From assembly GCA_005784505.1 (NCBI GenBank), contig VCAZ01000005.1, positions 5,459,001 through 5,523,000 of the forward strand: DNA of 64,000 nucleotides. Direction: 5' to 3'. Below, in pieces: positions 1 through 25,961 of this stretch; the first letter of the stretch is position 1; the number at the start of each line of letters is the position of its first letter. This DNA comes from Bagarius yarrelli (Eukaryota > Chordata > Actinopteri > Siluriformes > Sisoridae). Both the position numbers and the translations under genes were made by a program. The notes below the pieces were generated by a model. That model made no database searches, had not been told where the DNA came from, and was given only the letters and a program-made list of their open reading frames with translations.

Positions 1-1183
1 TGGCCCCAAACCCCTTAACTACTAAGTTAAACTATAAATGGAATAGAGACAAATATATGATCATTCGTATAAGGGTGTCTGTCAAATGCTAGATAGGTCA
101 GAGTTTATATTACAGGACCGACAAGTCAAATAGGATCAAGCTGTAGGATCGAACTGTCCAGCTGTTCCTGCTGTAGAGATAACATTAACAATATAACAGA
201 TCATTGTATTAGCACAGCGCTTCTATTACTATCCAGTGCTGGGAACTGGTTTGGACTTACGGACATGCGGCATTATAAACTACAGATGTGCTCCGTATAG
301 CCTTGGCCTTGTTTGTTCCTCTAAAACGGTGGGAAAGTGTGCGTGCAGGGCGCTGCGTCCGCGCCACAGCACATGTGTTCGGCATTAATGTGACACGCCG
401 GCTCCTCAAGGGAGCGAGGGAATGTCAGAGCGCAGAGCAGCACGGCTCTTAAACATCTGGAGTAATGAGAAACACACCGACGCCAATGTGGGAGCTTGAG
501 CTCCATTGCAGAGGAAACCACACCGCACTCCAGCTTTCCATGTCTGTCCCACAAGATTTCTCTCATTTTCTCGGAATCGCCTCAGACGCTCTATTGATCG
601 ATTTAAATGTAAATATAACTCATATATTCAGACGTAAGGCAGGGATATTCTACACGTCAGGACGGCCGTGTGAGGTAAAGCTTAAGCAGAAAAACAGAGC
701 TGTCCGAATTTTGTGCTGGAATTTTGGAGCGTTCTTGCATCTTTAATTGAACACAGATAGTCTGACAGAGCAGCCACCATAAAAACAACCTCCGAGTTTA
801 AAAGCCAAACCGCCGACCCTCCTCACTCATCTAGCAGTGTTCTGTAGGAAAAAAAACTATTCCACGGCAGCCCTGAGATCTTTCTCTTAGCTAATTTGAC
901 CCACATATTCGCCGATGCAGCGTCTCACACTAACGTCCCACTAACGTTTCCCCACAGATCTGCGTTCTGTCAGTGCTCGGATCCATGGCCCCCGAACGGG
1001 ATTCGCTGTAAACTTTATGCTAATGCTCTGCATGGTGAGAGAGATAAGCGAATGATTCAGGACAAGTTGTCACTGTGGTTAGGGCACAGCGGAAACATCT
1101 GGAATAATCCCTGCTTGGTAGCAGCTTCTCTCTTAATCAAATAGTGGAGAAGTTTATAGCACTGCTCTCTCACTGATAAAGAG

Positions 1184-1185
1184 CC

Positions 1186-1231
<46 letters not shown>

Positions 1232-1240
1232 TTCTCTTTA
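1184..1240. repeat. (TC)n microsatellite
   Basis: An almost uninterrupted TC dinucleotide tract with a few TTTC interruptions. The arginine/glutamate-repeat frame on the reverse strand is an artefact of it. Confidence 0.9.
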
Positions 1241-1434
1241 TCTGACTCCCTTTCTCTCACGCCCGTAGGCAGTCAGTTATCAAAGGGGCCGGAGCAGCGT
1301 TTCTTCCAGATGGAGCTCAGTTATTAAGCATACACACACACAAGCATGCACACACACACACATACACACACACACTCTATTCCCCAAACTGAATCATAAA
1401 GATGAAGTTCTTTGTATGGACTGGAGGCTAAAGG

Positions 1435-1581
1435 ATGCTCTCTCTCTTTCTCTCTCTCTCTCTCTTTCTCTCTCTCCCTCCCTCCCCATCTCTCTGTCTT
1501 TTTCTTTCTGTCTTTCTTTGTGTTCCATTCACTTTCTGTTCTACATTCTTACTTGCTCTCGTATGCAATGTATCTTTCGCT

Positions 1582-1631
<50 letters not shown>

Positions 1632-1660
1632 CCTCTCTCTCTTTCTCCATTGTGTGTTTG
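1435..1660. repeat. Compound (TC)n microsatellite
   Basis: Two TC-rich tracts (about 1438-1500 and 1585-1632) separated by pyrimidine-rich DNA. All three forward frames read as Ser/Leu repeats and are not genes. Confidence 0.9.
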
Positions 1661-1929
1661 TGCAAATGAAACAACGTTATCAGGTTGAAACAGAAGTGTG
1701 ATCCCGTCATCCTCTGGCCAATCCGCACTCTTTAACACACTCTAATCTGCAGGGCAGGACTCTTTCAGAACCGATAACGCATTGTTTTCTTCATTCAGGG
1801 TCCAGCTGAAGGACATTCGCCGTCAGTAAAAAGCTCAAATGGCTCCTACGTCCATGATGAAGTCTTTTTCCAGGTTTGTCCTCCGTTAAGGCCACGTAGC
1901 GTCTGCTAAACGGTTACTGACGGTTGTTG

Positions 1930-1930
<1 letters not shown>

Positions 1931-1959
<29 letters not shown>
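1931..1959. repeat. Poly(T) tract
   Basis: A run of 29 T, possibly the reversed poly(A) tail of an old retroposed element. No flanking body could be identified. Confidence 0.85.
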
Positions 1960-1965
<6 letters not shown>

Positions 1966-2934
1966 TAGGTGTTTAAGGACCCAGCAGTGACTCCCTAAAC
2001 AACAGAAACATTTAAAAAGTAGGGGGAGAGGAGCGAAAAAGCCAAATGTAAAGGAAAAGTGAAAAAGGTTTTATCTTCACCTACAGCACAGAACCTATGA
2101 GTTGTGTTTTGTCGTTTGCATTTAGTTTCTTGATAAAATAGTGCACCCGAAAATGGAATGGATTTACTGACTCAAAGCAAAGCACAGCTTCGGATTTAGT
2201 TAATGAAAATAACAGAAGTCAGTCTCAGTGTGTGACACATTTGGTTGTGAAATCAGCAGCTGTTTCAGTACCAGGCATGTCAGCCACTGCACTGTGCACT
2301 GACGATTCACTTGTGTTTGACAACATGTTACTGTGGAAAGTGTGACATTACTACTGTGGAGAAATTAAGGGACTGTGGGTGTGTGTGGGTGTGTGTCTGT
2401 GAGAGTGAGGGAAAGAAAAAATAGGATAGCAGATTTCAGTCTTCTGTGCTGCATAAATCAGAAAGCTGCAATGACGCAAGAGGCAAAGAAAAAACTAGCA
2501 ACACTGGACTGCAGCTGTACAGAGAGAAGGGGAGAGAAAGAGGGAGGAAGAGAGAGAGAGGGACGACGGGGTATATAAAGTGTAGGAAGAACAGCTGTCA
2601 GTCCCTGCATTGCACACCTGTTATACAGGAAGTGAGGCCATGCCACTATTTCCTGGATACAACTCCTTGGCAACATTCTCAGGAGAAAGGGACACAAATA
2701 AAACACACACACACACACACAATGCTGTCACTCCCTCTTTATGTACTAGCACCATCAGAGATGTTGACCTGTGTGGGAAGGGAGTGACATCACACTGAGT
2801 GACATGACAGATGGTTGGCATCTACAGACGACTGAACGCCATGTGTATGTATATACACAAGAGTGTGTATGTGTGTTTGTGTGGGATGAGTACATTTTGC
2901 TTGGCACACACTCCTCTTTGTTTGTCAGAATTGT

Positions 2935-3185
2935 CAAGGCAGCTCCTCTGGAGGGCCTCGTTCTTAATTCCCAAGCCGCCCCGCTCGCTGCCTGTGTGCA
3001 ATTAACAGAGTAATTAAAAGCTTGATGAGCTAATTGGTGTTGGGTGAAGCTGCAGGTGTTTTGATTGGGGAGCTTGTTTGTGGAAGAGCGCAGAGTAAAC
3101 AGATTCCAATTGCCACTAATTTCTGGCACTGGTTTTCCCCATAATTTAAGTAATATGGGCGTTAGGGGGAAAGCCAGGCCAAAGC
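2935..3185. promoter_or_regulatory. Candidate conserved non-coding element
   Basis: A low-repeat block between simple repeats. It is rich in homeodomain-like TAATTR/ATTA cores (AATTAACAGAGTAATTAAAA near 3000-3019, GAGCTAATTGG near 3028, CCAATTGCC near 3107) mixed with GC-rich segments. This composition resembles vertebrate intronic enhancers. It is inferred from texture only; conservation cannot be tested here. Confidence 0.25.
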
Positions 3186-3269
3186 CAAGGATCACAGATG
3201 AGCAGCCTTTTGTACCTTCAGCATCATGAAGTCTGTGTCTTTTTGCAAAAAAAAGCAGAAAGACAACCC

Positions 3270-3665
3270 ACGGGTTTGATATTAAGGGTTCGAGATTAAG
3301 GTCAAGGATTTGGGTTTAAGGTTGGTGTGTGAGATTAGGCTTTGTGTTTGGGTTTAGTGTTAGATGCTTGAGATTAGGGTTAGGGTTTGTTGTAAGGGGT
3401 TTGAAATTATGGTTAAGGATTAGGGCAGACTCAGTCCTGGAGTCCTCAGTCTTTACTAGCAAATCCAGGTCTTGCTAGGTATACTTAAAAAGTAGGGTTA
3501 GGGTTAGGGTTTAGTATTAAGACTTTTTATATAGGGTTAGGGTTTTAGTATTAGGGGTTCAAGATTTGGTGTAGGGTTTATTACAAGGGGTTTTCGATTA
3601 GTTTTATAATGTAGGTTTAGCATTAAGGTAAGTGATAGTGTTGGAGTTAAGATTAGGGTTAGTGT
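3270..3665 (+). repeat. Degenerate interstitial telomere-like repeats
   Basis: Repeated GGGTTAG / TTAGGG motifs, including uninterrupted runs near 3374-3390 and 3493-3512, embedded in diverged TTAGGG-like sequence (GGGTTTAG, GGATTAGGG, AGGGTTTAG). Total span is about 400 bases. It reads as an interstitial telomeric-type satellite patch, not a chromosome end. Confidence 0.7.
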
Positions 3666-4384
3666 AAGGGTTTATCCAATGTGAATGCTATAGAACAGAA
3701 ATGCATCACATGTAGCACAAAATGAAGTGTTTAGCATGCTTCTGAAATCCTGCGATGTCTCTGGCTATTTTCAGCTACTTACCAAACAAGAGGGGTTAAG
3801 GAATAAACAGGAAGTAGCAAGAGGGAAAAGCACTAATTCAAGCAATATGGCTTCACAAACTCCACAGTGAACTTCCAGGAATTGTATGTTCAGTCAAACC
3901 CTTCTGGACAGCATGCGCCCCACACGTTCATCTCATCCCAGCAGAATTTAATGAAAGCATCTGCCAATTCCCATCTCTTTGTTTTAGTATGTTGGTATTG
4001 TTGCTGGTTAGGTATAAAAACAGAGCATTAACTGTCACTACTCTTTCAACTTCCGTACTGTTCTAACTTGTTGTGGCATTTGGTATCTGTTGTACAATGT
4101 ATAAGGTGTACACACATCTTATCCTGCACAAAAACTTTAGCTGGATTTTTTACATCAGTGTATAAAACGTAGGTGCTAAAAAAGTTCCAGAGTCTGGAAA
4201 ATATAGGTATGAACAGAACATTTATTTCTTATCTATTAGTAGGAGACAAAAAACACAACTATACACCACTGTTTTTATATCATTTTAGGGAGTGTGTCTA
4301 ACATATACACTCTTTTGTACTTTATTTTTTGTCCAATTTTGGGTCTTTCCCTTCACATTCTCTTTCTATATATATAAATATATA

Positions 4385-4386
4385 TG

Positions 4387-4425
<39 letters not shown>

Positions 4426-4496
4426 TTGCTTGCATGTGTTACTTGGCAGATGTGTCGGTGTGCCTGCGGTCCTGTCGGTCCCCAGGTGGCTGCTGG

Positions 4497-4540
<44 letters not shown>
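4385..4540. repeat. Two (GT)n microsatellites
   Basis: TG tracts at about 4385-4420 and 4499-4538 flank an 80-base non-repetitive spacer. The Cys/Val repeat frames are artefacts. Confidence 0.9.
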
Positions 4541-4543
<3 letters not shown>

Positions 4544-7500
4544 TTATGTGTATGAGACAGTTATTGATGCTCAGGTTTGCAAGAGCTCTTTATTGGAGCT
4601 ACTAAATGGTAGGTCTGAGGACATACAGAAGATCCACACACCGTAAACACATTCTGCAAAAACACAACACACACATAGACGCACGCAGGTCTATGTCAGA
4701 GCGTGTATGTGCAAAAGGTGTAAAACAGTGTGAGCTTGTACACCAGAAAGCTTAAAACAACACATCACAGGTATGTATGGTTCACATCAGGACAAGCGTG
4801 GAAAACAACAGTCCACTGTGTGTGAGTGTGTGTTTGCGAAGCGTGTCCTCCTCACGTCCGTAGCGAGTGCCCAGTGCCGGCCTAACACTCTCCAGATGGA
4901 GCCATACGGGGAGCTGTTCTTGGCACAGCCGTCCATAGCCGAATGTCACAAATACTTTCCTTTATTTAGGAACGACTCAGCCTGAGGGAGGCGGGGTGCT
5001 GTAGCTGGAAAAGGGGGAATGACTCGCACACACAACATCTGGATTTTATTAAGAGTTGCTGGGAAAAAAATCAGAAAAGGAAGTTTTCTCTCTGTCTCTC
5101 GAGCCTTTTTGGGGAGAGCTGGACTCAGCACGGCTGTCTCACAGCCGATCCTGCAGGGAACAGATGGTGGAGACAGCCATCAGACACGATGGAGAGAGAA
5201 ACAGAAGAAGCATTCGGCTGCGGGATTCCACACACAGATTTAAAGTTTTAAGATCACGTTAATTGCCTAATGGTTTGTCACAGTTTTCTGTAACTATCAT
5301 ATGTGTAAATGCACATCTGGGCCAGAAGTTACAACATCCCGATTTAAGCCTTCAAGTTTATAATACCCGCCGCAGCATTTACACGGCTGATGAGAGAGAC
5401 GCACATGATGGCACCTGTACATTTAACAAAAACTGGAAAGACATTCTTTATTACTGTTACACTTGCAAAACTCTTTTCTTTAAAGCTTAGATTGGTGAAA
5501 AGTTGTTTTTATGTCTTTTTCCAAATTACCCAGACTGTGCAAAATGCTGAAATACATACCAGTCCTATTTGGGACGATTTAGGTGCATTCAAACAAGAAT
5601 GTTCTAACACCAACTGCCAGCTACATCATATACACTGAATATTACAATAAATCATATCCGGCTGTGAAGACATTGGACCTCAGTCCAAGATTCCTTGAAC
5701 CCACTCCGTCCCATGATTCTATATGGGTTTTGCCTCTTTTAAATTTTCTTTCAATATTAAATTGCACTAAGATGGTGAATAAATGATTGTCTTCGCCACA
5801 TCATTAGTAATATAATGCAGCGTGTATACATATATACAGGAAATGCAGACAATGTGAACTTCCTGGACATCATCTAGGCACTAAAGACACAAAAATATTA
5901 AAATATACATTTTTGGACATGAGCATGCGACCATGTAAGCCACATCCTCACCAGCGCAACCTTTTGAGCTGCATGCAGAGACGACGACACAGTGTAAGTC
6001 CATGTGATTAATTTTGAACTCTCCATTCTGTCTTACCATCGCCCCTCTCTCAGCACCAGCGCATTATGTGCTCTGGCTGGGTCCCCATGCTGTTCCATGT
6101 CCCACTGCACTGCTGTCTGACATTTTCGCTGCGCTGCATGACCTCGGCATTTTTTCTCACACACGTCGTTTCACTCGGGCCGTCTCAGGGGCTCTGGTTC
6201 ACACACATACACAAATACATACATGCACACACACACTCACTTACTCTCTTTCTTTCTCCGACTCTCTGGGGCCTGTTTGGATTTTGATTTAGCATTTTTT
6301 GCTATTTCCATGTTTATTTTCGCTAAACATATTTGCTCAGCTGAGGTCGGTGGCCTGGTCTCACAGCGTGCAGATGTCCCTCCAGCTATATCATTACATC
6401 AATTTGCAGCTGGAGATGAAACAGACTATTCAACTATGTTCACAGATAAATAAATACTAATGAAGCTACTACATGGATTTCCATGATGTACATCTACAAA
6501 ACAAATCAGGAGCATTGCTTATAAAAGTTTTTAGCTCATTTTAGCTCATAGGCTTTAATACTTGCTATCTTATTATATTATTTAAAGAAGAAGAAACTTT
6601 ATCAGAAAGTGGTATTATAAGCTAAAAAAATCATTTATTTACAGATTTTTAAGCAAGAAAGTATTTGAGAATCACTTTTTATTTATAGTCTTCCAGTTAG
6701 ATAAGCAGTCTACAATCCTAATCAGAATTCTGGTATGATGAAGGGAATTATGACTTTCGAAGCACACGAATTCCTCCTATCTATGTATACCGTGTTTAAA
6801 CTCTTTATATGTAACAGTCAATAAGTAGTTAAGCAGCCTTGAGGGGGGTTTAGTGGATGAATGGGTTCAGGGGTACGTGGTGTCGGCCAGGCGGACGGCT
6901 AAGATCCTGCTGTTTTGATGTGCTGCCCGTGTTTGTGTGGCATGACGGAGAGCAGATGTGGAAAGGCAGGCGGTCGGGCACAGTGCCAGAGCAGCTGGAA
7001 GAAATTAAAAACAACAGCATTCCTAGAGACTGGGGGAATTACAGAGCACGGGAGAACGAGCAAGCAAGAGTGAGAGAGAGAAAGAGAGGGGGGGGTAAGA
7101 GAACACATATGGTGAGGGGAAAAAGAGACAGCGAAGCGAGAATGACGGGCAGTAGAAGCTTTCTTTGTGCCAAAGTCAAAGGTACAGAACGTATCGCACA
7201 GTGACTGTGGAAGCTAACGGGAGCCAGTGGCAGCACAAACAACCCACATGGTGGAGAAAAGCATCCCGCTTTTCTAAAGCCTTGTCATTACACAATGGTT
7301 TTCAGTAAAAGCGCACGTCTGCCGATCTATAAAACCACCACAAAAAGCTCGGAATTACAAACCGAGAAAGATCAAATTGGTCTGTTTTAGCCTCCAAATA
7401 ACTGTGGGTTTTATCCGGAGTGGCCCAAAGACAGTGTGACAGGCTGACAAATTGGTGGAATGTCATTAACGAAGAATGCACACAGCTACGAAACCTCAGG

Positions 7501-8842
7501 AGGTCCATTACCAACTCAACACAACAGGAGAAGATCTATTCAGCTTATTGATCTCCCAGTGTGATTTTGCTTCACAACTGTGTGTGTACATGTGGTGTTT
7601 GTATGTGTGAGCAGTAGGTTTATTTGGGTCAGATCCAGACTGGCTAATCAAATAAGCCGGATCCATGTTTATGAGACGCTATAACATACTGAAGTCAGAT
7701 GTTTAGTCAGATGATTGGCAGATTGGTCCAGATGCTCAAACTGTCTGGTATCTCCCTCTTTTTCTCTCTCTATCTTTCCTTTTTACTCGCTCTCTGTCTC
7801 ATGGTGAGAATCTTCCTGTCTCTTGCTACAATGGAAGCACAGATGGTAACAGATGGGGTTTGTATATTGTGGTCATATTAAAGTGAAATCCAGAGCCATG
7901 GGTGTTTTTTGACATGTCCTTTACCCGTTCAGATTAAACAGCTGGCTGTAATCTCACCAAAAAGACAGGTTGGGGTAGATGAATCTCTGTTTCACTCTAT
8001 GTTAACTGTTGGATGACCAAAGCCTCTTAGCCAAAACCTGGGCACTCCCAGAATCCCTTGGGAGAGTATGCAGCAGTTGCCAATAGAGATGAGTGGGTTC
8101 AGGATTGCCTTAGGAGAAAATTAGATTTAAAGGCCTGTGATTTAAAGAAGATGCTGTGTACCTTTAAATGTGAAAGCCCCATAGTAGTCAAATGACATCC
8201 AGGTCCTGGTGAACCAGAAAGATTTATTATATAGTTTTGTTTGTATTTAGCTAAACCGCTTTACACAATACTGTGTGTATTGCCAGCATCCATGTGTGTG
8301 ATTCTTTCCCTAGTGATCCAGCATTGAGGCTGACTTAGGTGACAGGTAGACACAGAGGTCTGGCTTTACCTTCCTACATTTGGTCATGGCACCGACATTC
8401 TGCTTTGCACACATACTGTACTGCTAGCCTATGGCTATTTTCGTTAGCGAGGGCATTAACTTTAACGCCTGTTTTGTTTATTGCCCAGGGGCATTGGTCA
8501 TGATCCTAATAAACATCCTGTTAACAGGGACAACAGTCCCAAGGGTAGGGTCTGGAGGAGAAAAGACTGACATCTTGGCATAATTATCTTTCAAGCTTGG
8601 TTTTTTTTCCAATTCAAATTAAATCTAGAAAAAAAAATAACACTATCGCCTTTGTTCATTTTTGATAGCCAAGAGACACCAGCCAAGCAAACATGATTGT
8701 ACCAACATTTCTTATTAAACACACAAAAACATTCTCCATCACATGACTAACTATATTTACAAACAACCACCAACAATCAGGCTCTTATCAGAATTACCTA
8801 CATTTAATTTGTTTATTTAACTTAGCAGTTAAATGCTTACTT

Positions 8843-8912
8843 GGTGGTGCCGGAAATTAAACCAACATTCCTCCAACCAGCAGTCGAGTACCTTTCCCAC
8901 TGAGTTACCGTT
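8843..8912 (-). repeat. tRNA-SINE-like fragment
   Basis: On the reverse strand there is an A-box-like TAACTCAGTGGG followed by a decayed B box (GGTTTAATTTCC). This spacing is typical of tRNA-derived SINE heads. Short and diverged. Confidence 0.4.
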
Positions 8913-11700
8913 TTCCCATTTTTCCCCACAATAATCCATTAACCACCAATATTTAACATCGAAACATGCAGCAGATATAGAAAATATAATCTAAATCTCT
9001 TCATTCTGAAGTCCTGTCTTTTCTGTAATTCAGGAGATTTTCTGAAAAATGATCAGATTTGAGTCAGAATTGAACTCTTCTGGTAGGTAGAATATGTGTA
9101 CGATGTTTAAAGGTCTCTACACCAGTGTTAATGGCATAAAACATTCTGGAAACATCCCATGAAGCACACCAACCCAACGCCTGTGTGCTTTTCTGACATC
9201 TTTTAGAGTACATTGGGGTTCAGATTTATATATACCACATCATGTGGACTGGCGCTGAGACGGTTTCGAGTCTGGAGTGGTCTTGCAGTATCTCATTACA
9301 GCACTTTACCTGTTTTAGCACACCTGAGTCAACACACAAATGGCTTTATAATTACCCACTATGTTGAAACAGGTGTGTTAGAGCAGCACAAACAGGCACC
9401 ACAGGTGATGCAAAACATCTCAGTCATCAAGCTAAAAACCTGTGGTACCATATCAGCAAATTTGCAACCCCAGGAACTAGTGTTCTTCTTCTAAATTGTA
9501 CAGTGCCCCCTGTCTGCTCACAGGAGTTGTTATTTTGCACTTTGTCAGCTGTTGCCCTAGTAATGTCGAGCACTAATTATCTGCCTGTTAGCAGGTCGAC
9601 TCTGATCCTGTATGTTTGGTTATTTTTGCACTTGACAGTTCTGCTGATAGAAGATCAGGGCTGGAAGCTGATTGGGGAATGTCCCTGAACCTGGTCTGGT
9701 CAGGCACATGGTCCAGGCATGTGTGTATGTGTGTGTGTGTTATTGGTTGGAGGACTTGCTGACCCAGTGGAAGGTGACGGGTGAATGGAGTAAAAGGCAG
9801 CTGATCCACAGTGAATGACAGGACTGAGGCAAGAGGCGCCTGCTGCTCGACATATGCTCATGGAGCATGTCTCACACCCACCCACCCAAATGATTATACT
9901 CACTTATATACTATCACTTGGAAATACAAGTGCAAATACATACACTCTCATTTGTACCCTTAGTGCGTCAGCATTTCAGATTGCTTTGAATTATTATACC
10001 AGCAAATGGTAGATTCAAAAACATACAGGATCTGTCACATTATAAGCCCTGATAGCAATACCATCTGTGTAAACAGTTCTACTTTAATGAGTTCTAAACT
10101 TATTTCTCTCCAAGTCTGGACTTCTGACCAGTGGTAGGCATGTCTCATTACTGGATTTACATGCTGACAGACTGTGTACAAGATACTCTGAGATACTCTT
10201 TCAGGGACTGGACTAACTCTTTGTGGGAGGTGGTGCTGGGGGAGGACGACAAACTGCCAGGAGGATACCATATGTTTTTGCCCCTGACTGGTGTGGGCAG
10301 AGTGATAAAATGGGTATTGCTTTGTTTGCAAATGAGAAAGGTTGAGAAGAGGAGGAAAGAGCAGGGAGCAGGTGCAAAGGTTGTCTGATGAAGTCTGATG
10401 AAAGTAGGTGTTTTGTATAGATATTTACCTTGATTTTGTCTTTCAAAATCAATAGTCTTTGAATTGTCACATGGTTGATGCCTGTCTTTGGAAGTAAGAA
10501 AGCCCAAATGTCATTATGTCATGGCATGCATGGCCAATCTTTCAATAAGGTGGTTTTCATCATCATAAAAGATTGTGAATGGTGGATGTTGTTGATGCAG
10601 CCTGCATGAGGAGTGATGTCCTTATAAAGAGTTATGAATCCTGTGATGAATGTTATGTTGAAGAAAGCTCTCTATTTGTGTTCTGGTTGAGGTTCCAGGA
10701 GGGGTGTTGATACTAGTGTGAACGGTAGGATACTAGTGTGAACGGTGAGGAACTTTCGGTGATATGAAGTAGGCTTTATGATTGAGGAAGTCTTAATAAA
10801 GGTTTGAGGTTGTTGATTTGTCTTACAATGTTATGCTACACACTCTGAGTTTTGTTCTGTAAAAGACAGTTGACTCTGTGATTGACGGCTTGTCTGCTGT
10901 TGACTGTCTCATGGTGGTAAAATGGGATTAGGTGTACTCACAGTGAAAGAAGTATTTGTATTGTCTCTGCAGCAGAGGTACACTATGATGGATGGGGTCC
11001 CTCGACTGGAGATACGTTCTGTGATAGAGGTGTGTTTTGTGATAGATATAAATTGTGTGATGGACAGCAGCAGATCCAGCTGCACTTGTCACTGACAGTC
11101 AAGCTCCTGTAAGGGGGGGCAGTTCAGGAGCAGGGTGTTGGGTGGAGGACACTGATTGCAATGCAAGGACTTGCAAGGGGCCAGCAAGGGATCTCGTCAG
11201 CAGCAGCTGAGTAGGAGAACAGGTGCTACGCAACGTTTCCAACACAAGCAAAATGGATTTACCCGCAGAGCCTTGACACGCTCTGAATGTTTGTCCTGCA
11301 GTTCGGAGTTTACGAAACACATTGCGGCTCAAGATGAAGACACATCCATTGGCTTAGGCCTGGAATGAGAGGGTGGTGACATCATCTCCTTTGCCAGAAA
11401 AATGAGGATTCGGGGTGTCAAAAAAGATTCTGGGGACATTTGGGATTGAAAAATTGGATGTGCCAAATTTTGGTTGAAATTTCAGTTGACCCACTTTGTG
11501 TACATTTATATAACTTTTTTATTGATTTCATGTAATGTTTGTACCTGCTAGTCTTGTCTCGTATATTGACATTTACCTTGTTAGCATTGATGATGTTCAG
11601 TTTCTTAAGCTAAATTCACTTTTTATTTATTCATATAGAAAAGTTTAATGCTAAAACCTTATAATTTATATCAGTACCAAACTAGTACCAAACTTATGCT

Positions 11701-12085
11701 GAGTACACACTACAAGATAATTGGGCTGATTTCTCCCCTTCGGAAAATCCCGATTATATTGATAATTCTAAACATTCTCACGTGAAATAAAACTATATCC
11801 AATAATCGATCTGACAGAAGACGGAAGCATAACAAAGGCAATCATGCTGCAGATAGTTAAATGGACTTTACCCAAACACTTTTCATTTTTTTCCGTAGAT
11901 TTTCTGTAAATAAAACCTTCTAAACACTATCAATGCAACTTCTTCCTGCCCATCGTCCGCCATTTTTATTCTATTCTTTTTTTATTCTTTTTATTTATTT
12001 TAAGTCTTGAGAAATTTTGCAGGATTTTCTAGGTTCACAGTCGAAACTCTGGTTGAAAATCGGTTGTTGTGTAGTGTCTTTGTCT
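11701..12085. mobile_element. Possible non-autonomous DNA transposon remnant
   Basis: The left end reads GAGTACACACTACAAGATAA. The right end, reverse-complemented, reads GACACTACACAACAACCGAT. These share an imperfect ACACTACA-type terminal inverted repeat. No transposase is visible. Boundaries are approximate. Confidence 0.3.
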
Positions 12086-12324
12086 TTGTCTTTGCTGGCA
12101 TAGGTTTCTAAAATCACAATGATGATGCTCATTTTCAGTTCTATTTTTGAAAGATTGGGGGGGACATCAAAATAGTAAATAACATATCTACAGTGAAAAC
12201 TAATTAAGCTAATTAGGCTAATTATCATTTGTCTATTCTTGTATTGATGCTAATGAGTACATGCTGCTATCCTTTAATAAATAAAATGCTTTATAAAGTC
12301 TACTATGTAAGTCAAAACACCAAC

Positions 12325-12420
12325 TATTTCTGCCCTACCCACTGATGATTACCTGGATCAGGTGTGTTCAGTCAATCAGAGACTGGAAGTTGTCATCTCA
12401 AATGAAGTGGGAGAAGAGCA
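12325..12420. repeat. Dispersed repeat (copy 1 of 2 in window)
   Basis: The segment CACTGATGATTACCTGGATC and what follows closely matches 20640-20730 (CACTGCTGATTACCTGGATC and onwards, then GTGTGTTCA..CCAAT/CAATCAGA). Two copies in one window show a dispersed family. Type unknown. Confidence 0.6.
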
Positions 12421-12916
12421 AGCCTACATTCACACTGCAAGGCTTGGTGCTTAATTCTGGGTTCTTTGTATATTTGTTCACATTGTTGTTTTAAATATGG
12501 CCTATATCAGATTTAATAATAGCGTGATGTTATTGAATCTGATATAGGCCATATTTAAAATTGGCTGCATTGGCTGCTACTTCAGTATGGAGGTGTGTGT
12601 GTGTGTATACAGAGCTGGTGTCAACTGTTTGTAGTAGTACGCACAATAATGCAGAATGATGACGCATATCGATCGAAAATGACATTGAAGTTGCAGGAAT
12701 TCCAACAAAACTGTTCTCTGCTGTTGCATTGCAAAATAACTGAACTGCGACGGATTTAATACCACATGTGAAAGTGGCACAAATCAAAATTAAAATGATC
12801 CATGATTTCATGCGGTTTGTGCCGTTCACACTGTCATGACAAAAACAGATTGGCGTTACATCTGGACAAAAAAATCGGGTTTGGGCCACAGTTTGACTAC
12901 AGTGTGAATGTAGCCC
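12421..12916. mobile_element. MITE-like element with ~16-base inverted ends and internal palindrome
   Basis: Left end GCCTACATTCACACTGCAAG; reverse complement of the right end GGGCTACATTCACACTGTAG. These give near-identical terminal inverted repeats about 490 bases apart. Inside, 12489-12513 and 12536-12560 form a perfect 25-base inverted repeat with a 22-base loop. No transposase frame is convincing. Most likely a non-autonomous DNA transposon; the superfamily is not assigned. Confidence 0.6.
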
Positions 12917-13217
12917 AAACAGTAATCAGCAAGAGATGGACAGGGGGTAATTAAGGGTATCTCGACTAAATACTTAATGTATGAATCTGCTCAGAATAAT
13001 AACAGTTAGAGGAAGAAATGCTAAAAATGGCACTGTATTAAATATCTCGTTATGTCAGGTATGCCTATCGCTTTCCAGTCTGTGTAATAGAGTGATGGGT
13101 TGTGTTCCTGTGCACATATAGTGAACACAAACAAAGGTGTTTAGGTTTAAGTTCACCTCATTTAAAGCTTTTTCCTTCTCTTTTCTTGTAGGAAGCTCTG
13201 AAACGAAGGTGGGAACA

Positions 13218-25961
<12,744 letters not shown>

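Larger units (their letters stand above)
1..13191. other. Non-coding region 5' of the first recognised CBFA2T3 exon
   Basis: I see no exon here that I can tie to a known protein. The first recognised CBFA2T3 coding exon starts at 13192 with a splice acceptor, so at least part of this stretch should be CBFA2T3 intron or upstream DNA; the true first exon and promoter may lie here or left of the window. Open frames in this stretch are short and mostly come from (TC)n, (CA)n and (GT)n tracts. Recognisable pieces are listed separately. The rest (about 5000-8800, 8950-11650 and parts between) is unremarkable AT-rich sequence with short dispersed repeats. Confidence 0.6.

Noticed and set aside
1412..1701. 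Overlapping Ser/Leu-rich open frames
   Set aside because: Produced by (TC)n microsatellites; all frames are open by composition.
3270..3665. True chromosome end
   Set aside because: The repeats are degenerate and flanked on both sides by ordinary genic DNA.
12530..12889. 119-codon minus-strand frame with a hydrophobic start
   Set aside because: Lies inside a MITE bounded by inverted repeats and crosses its palindrome.
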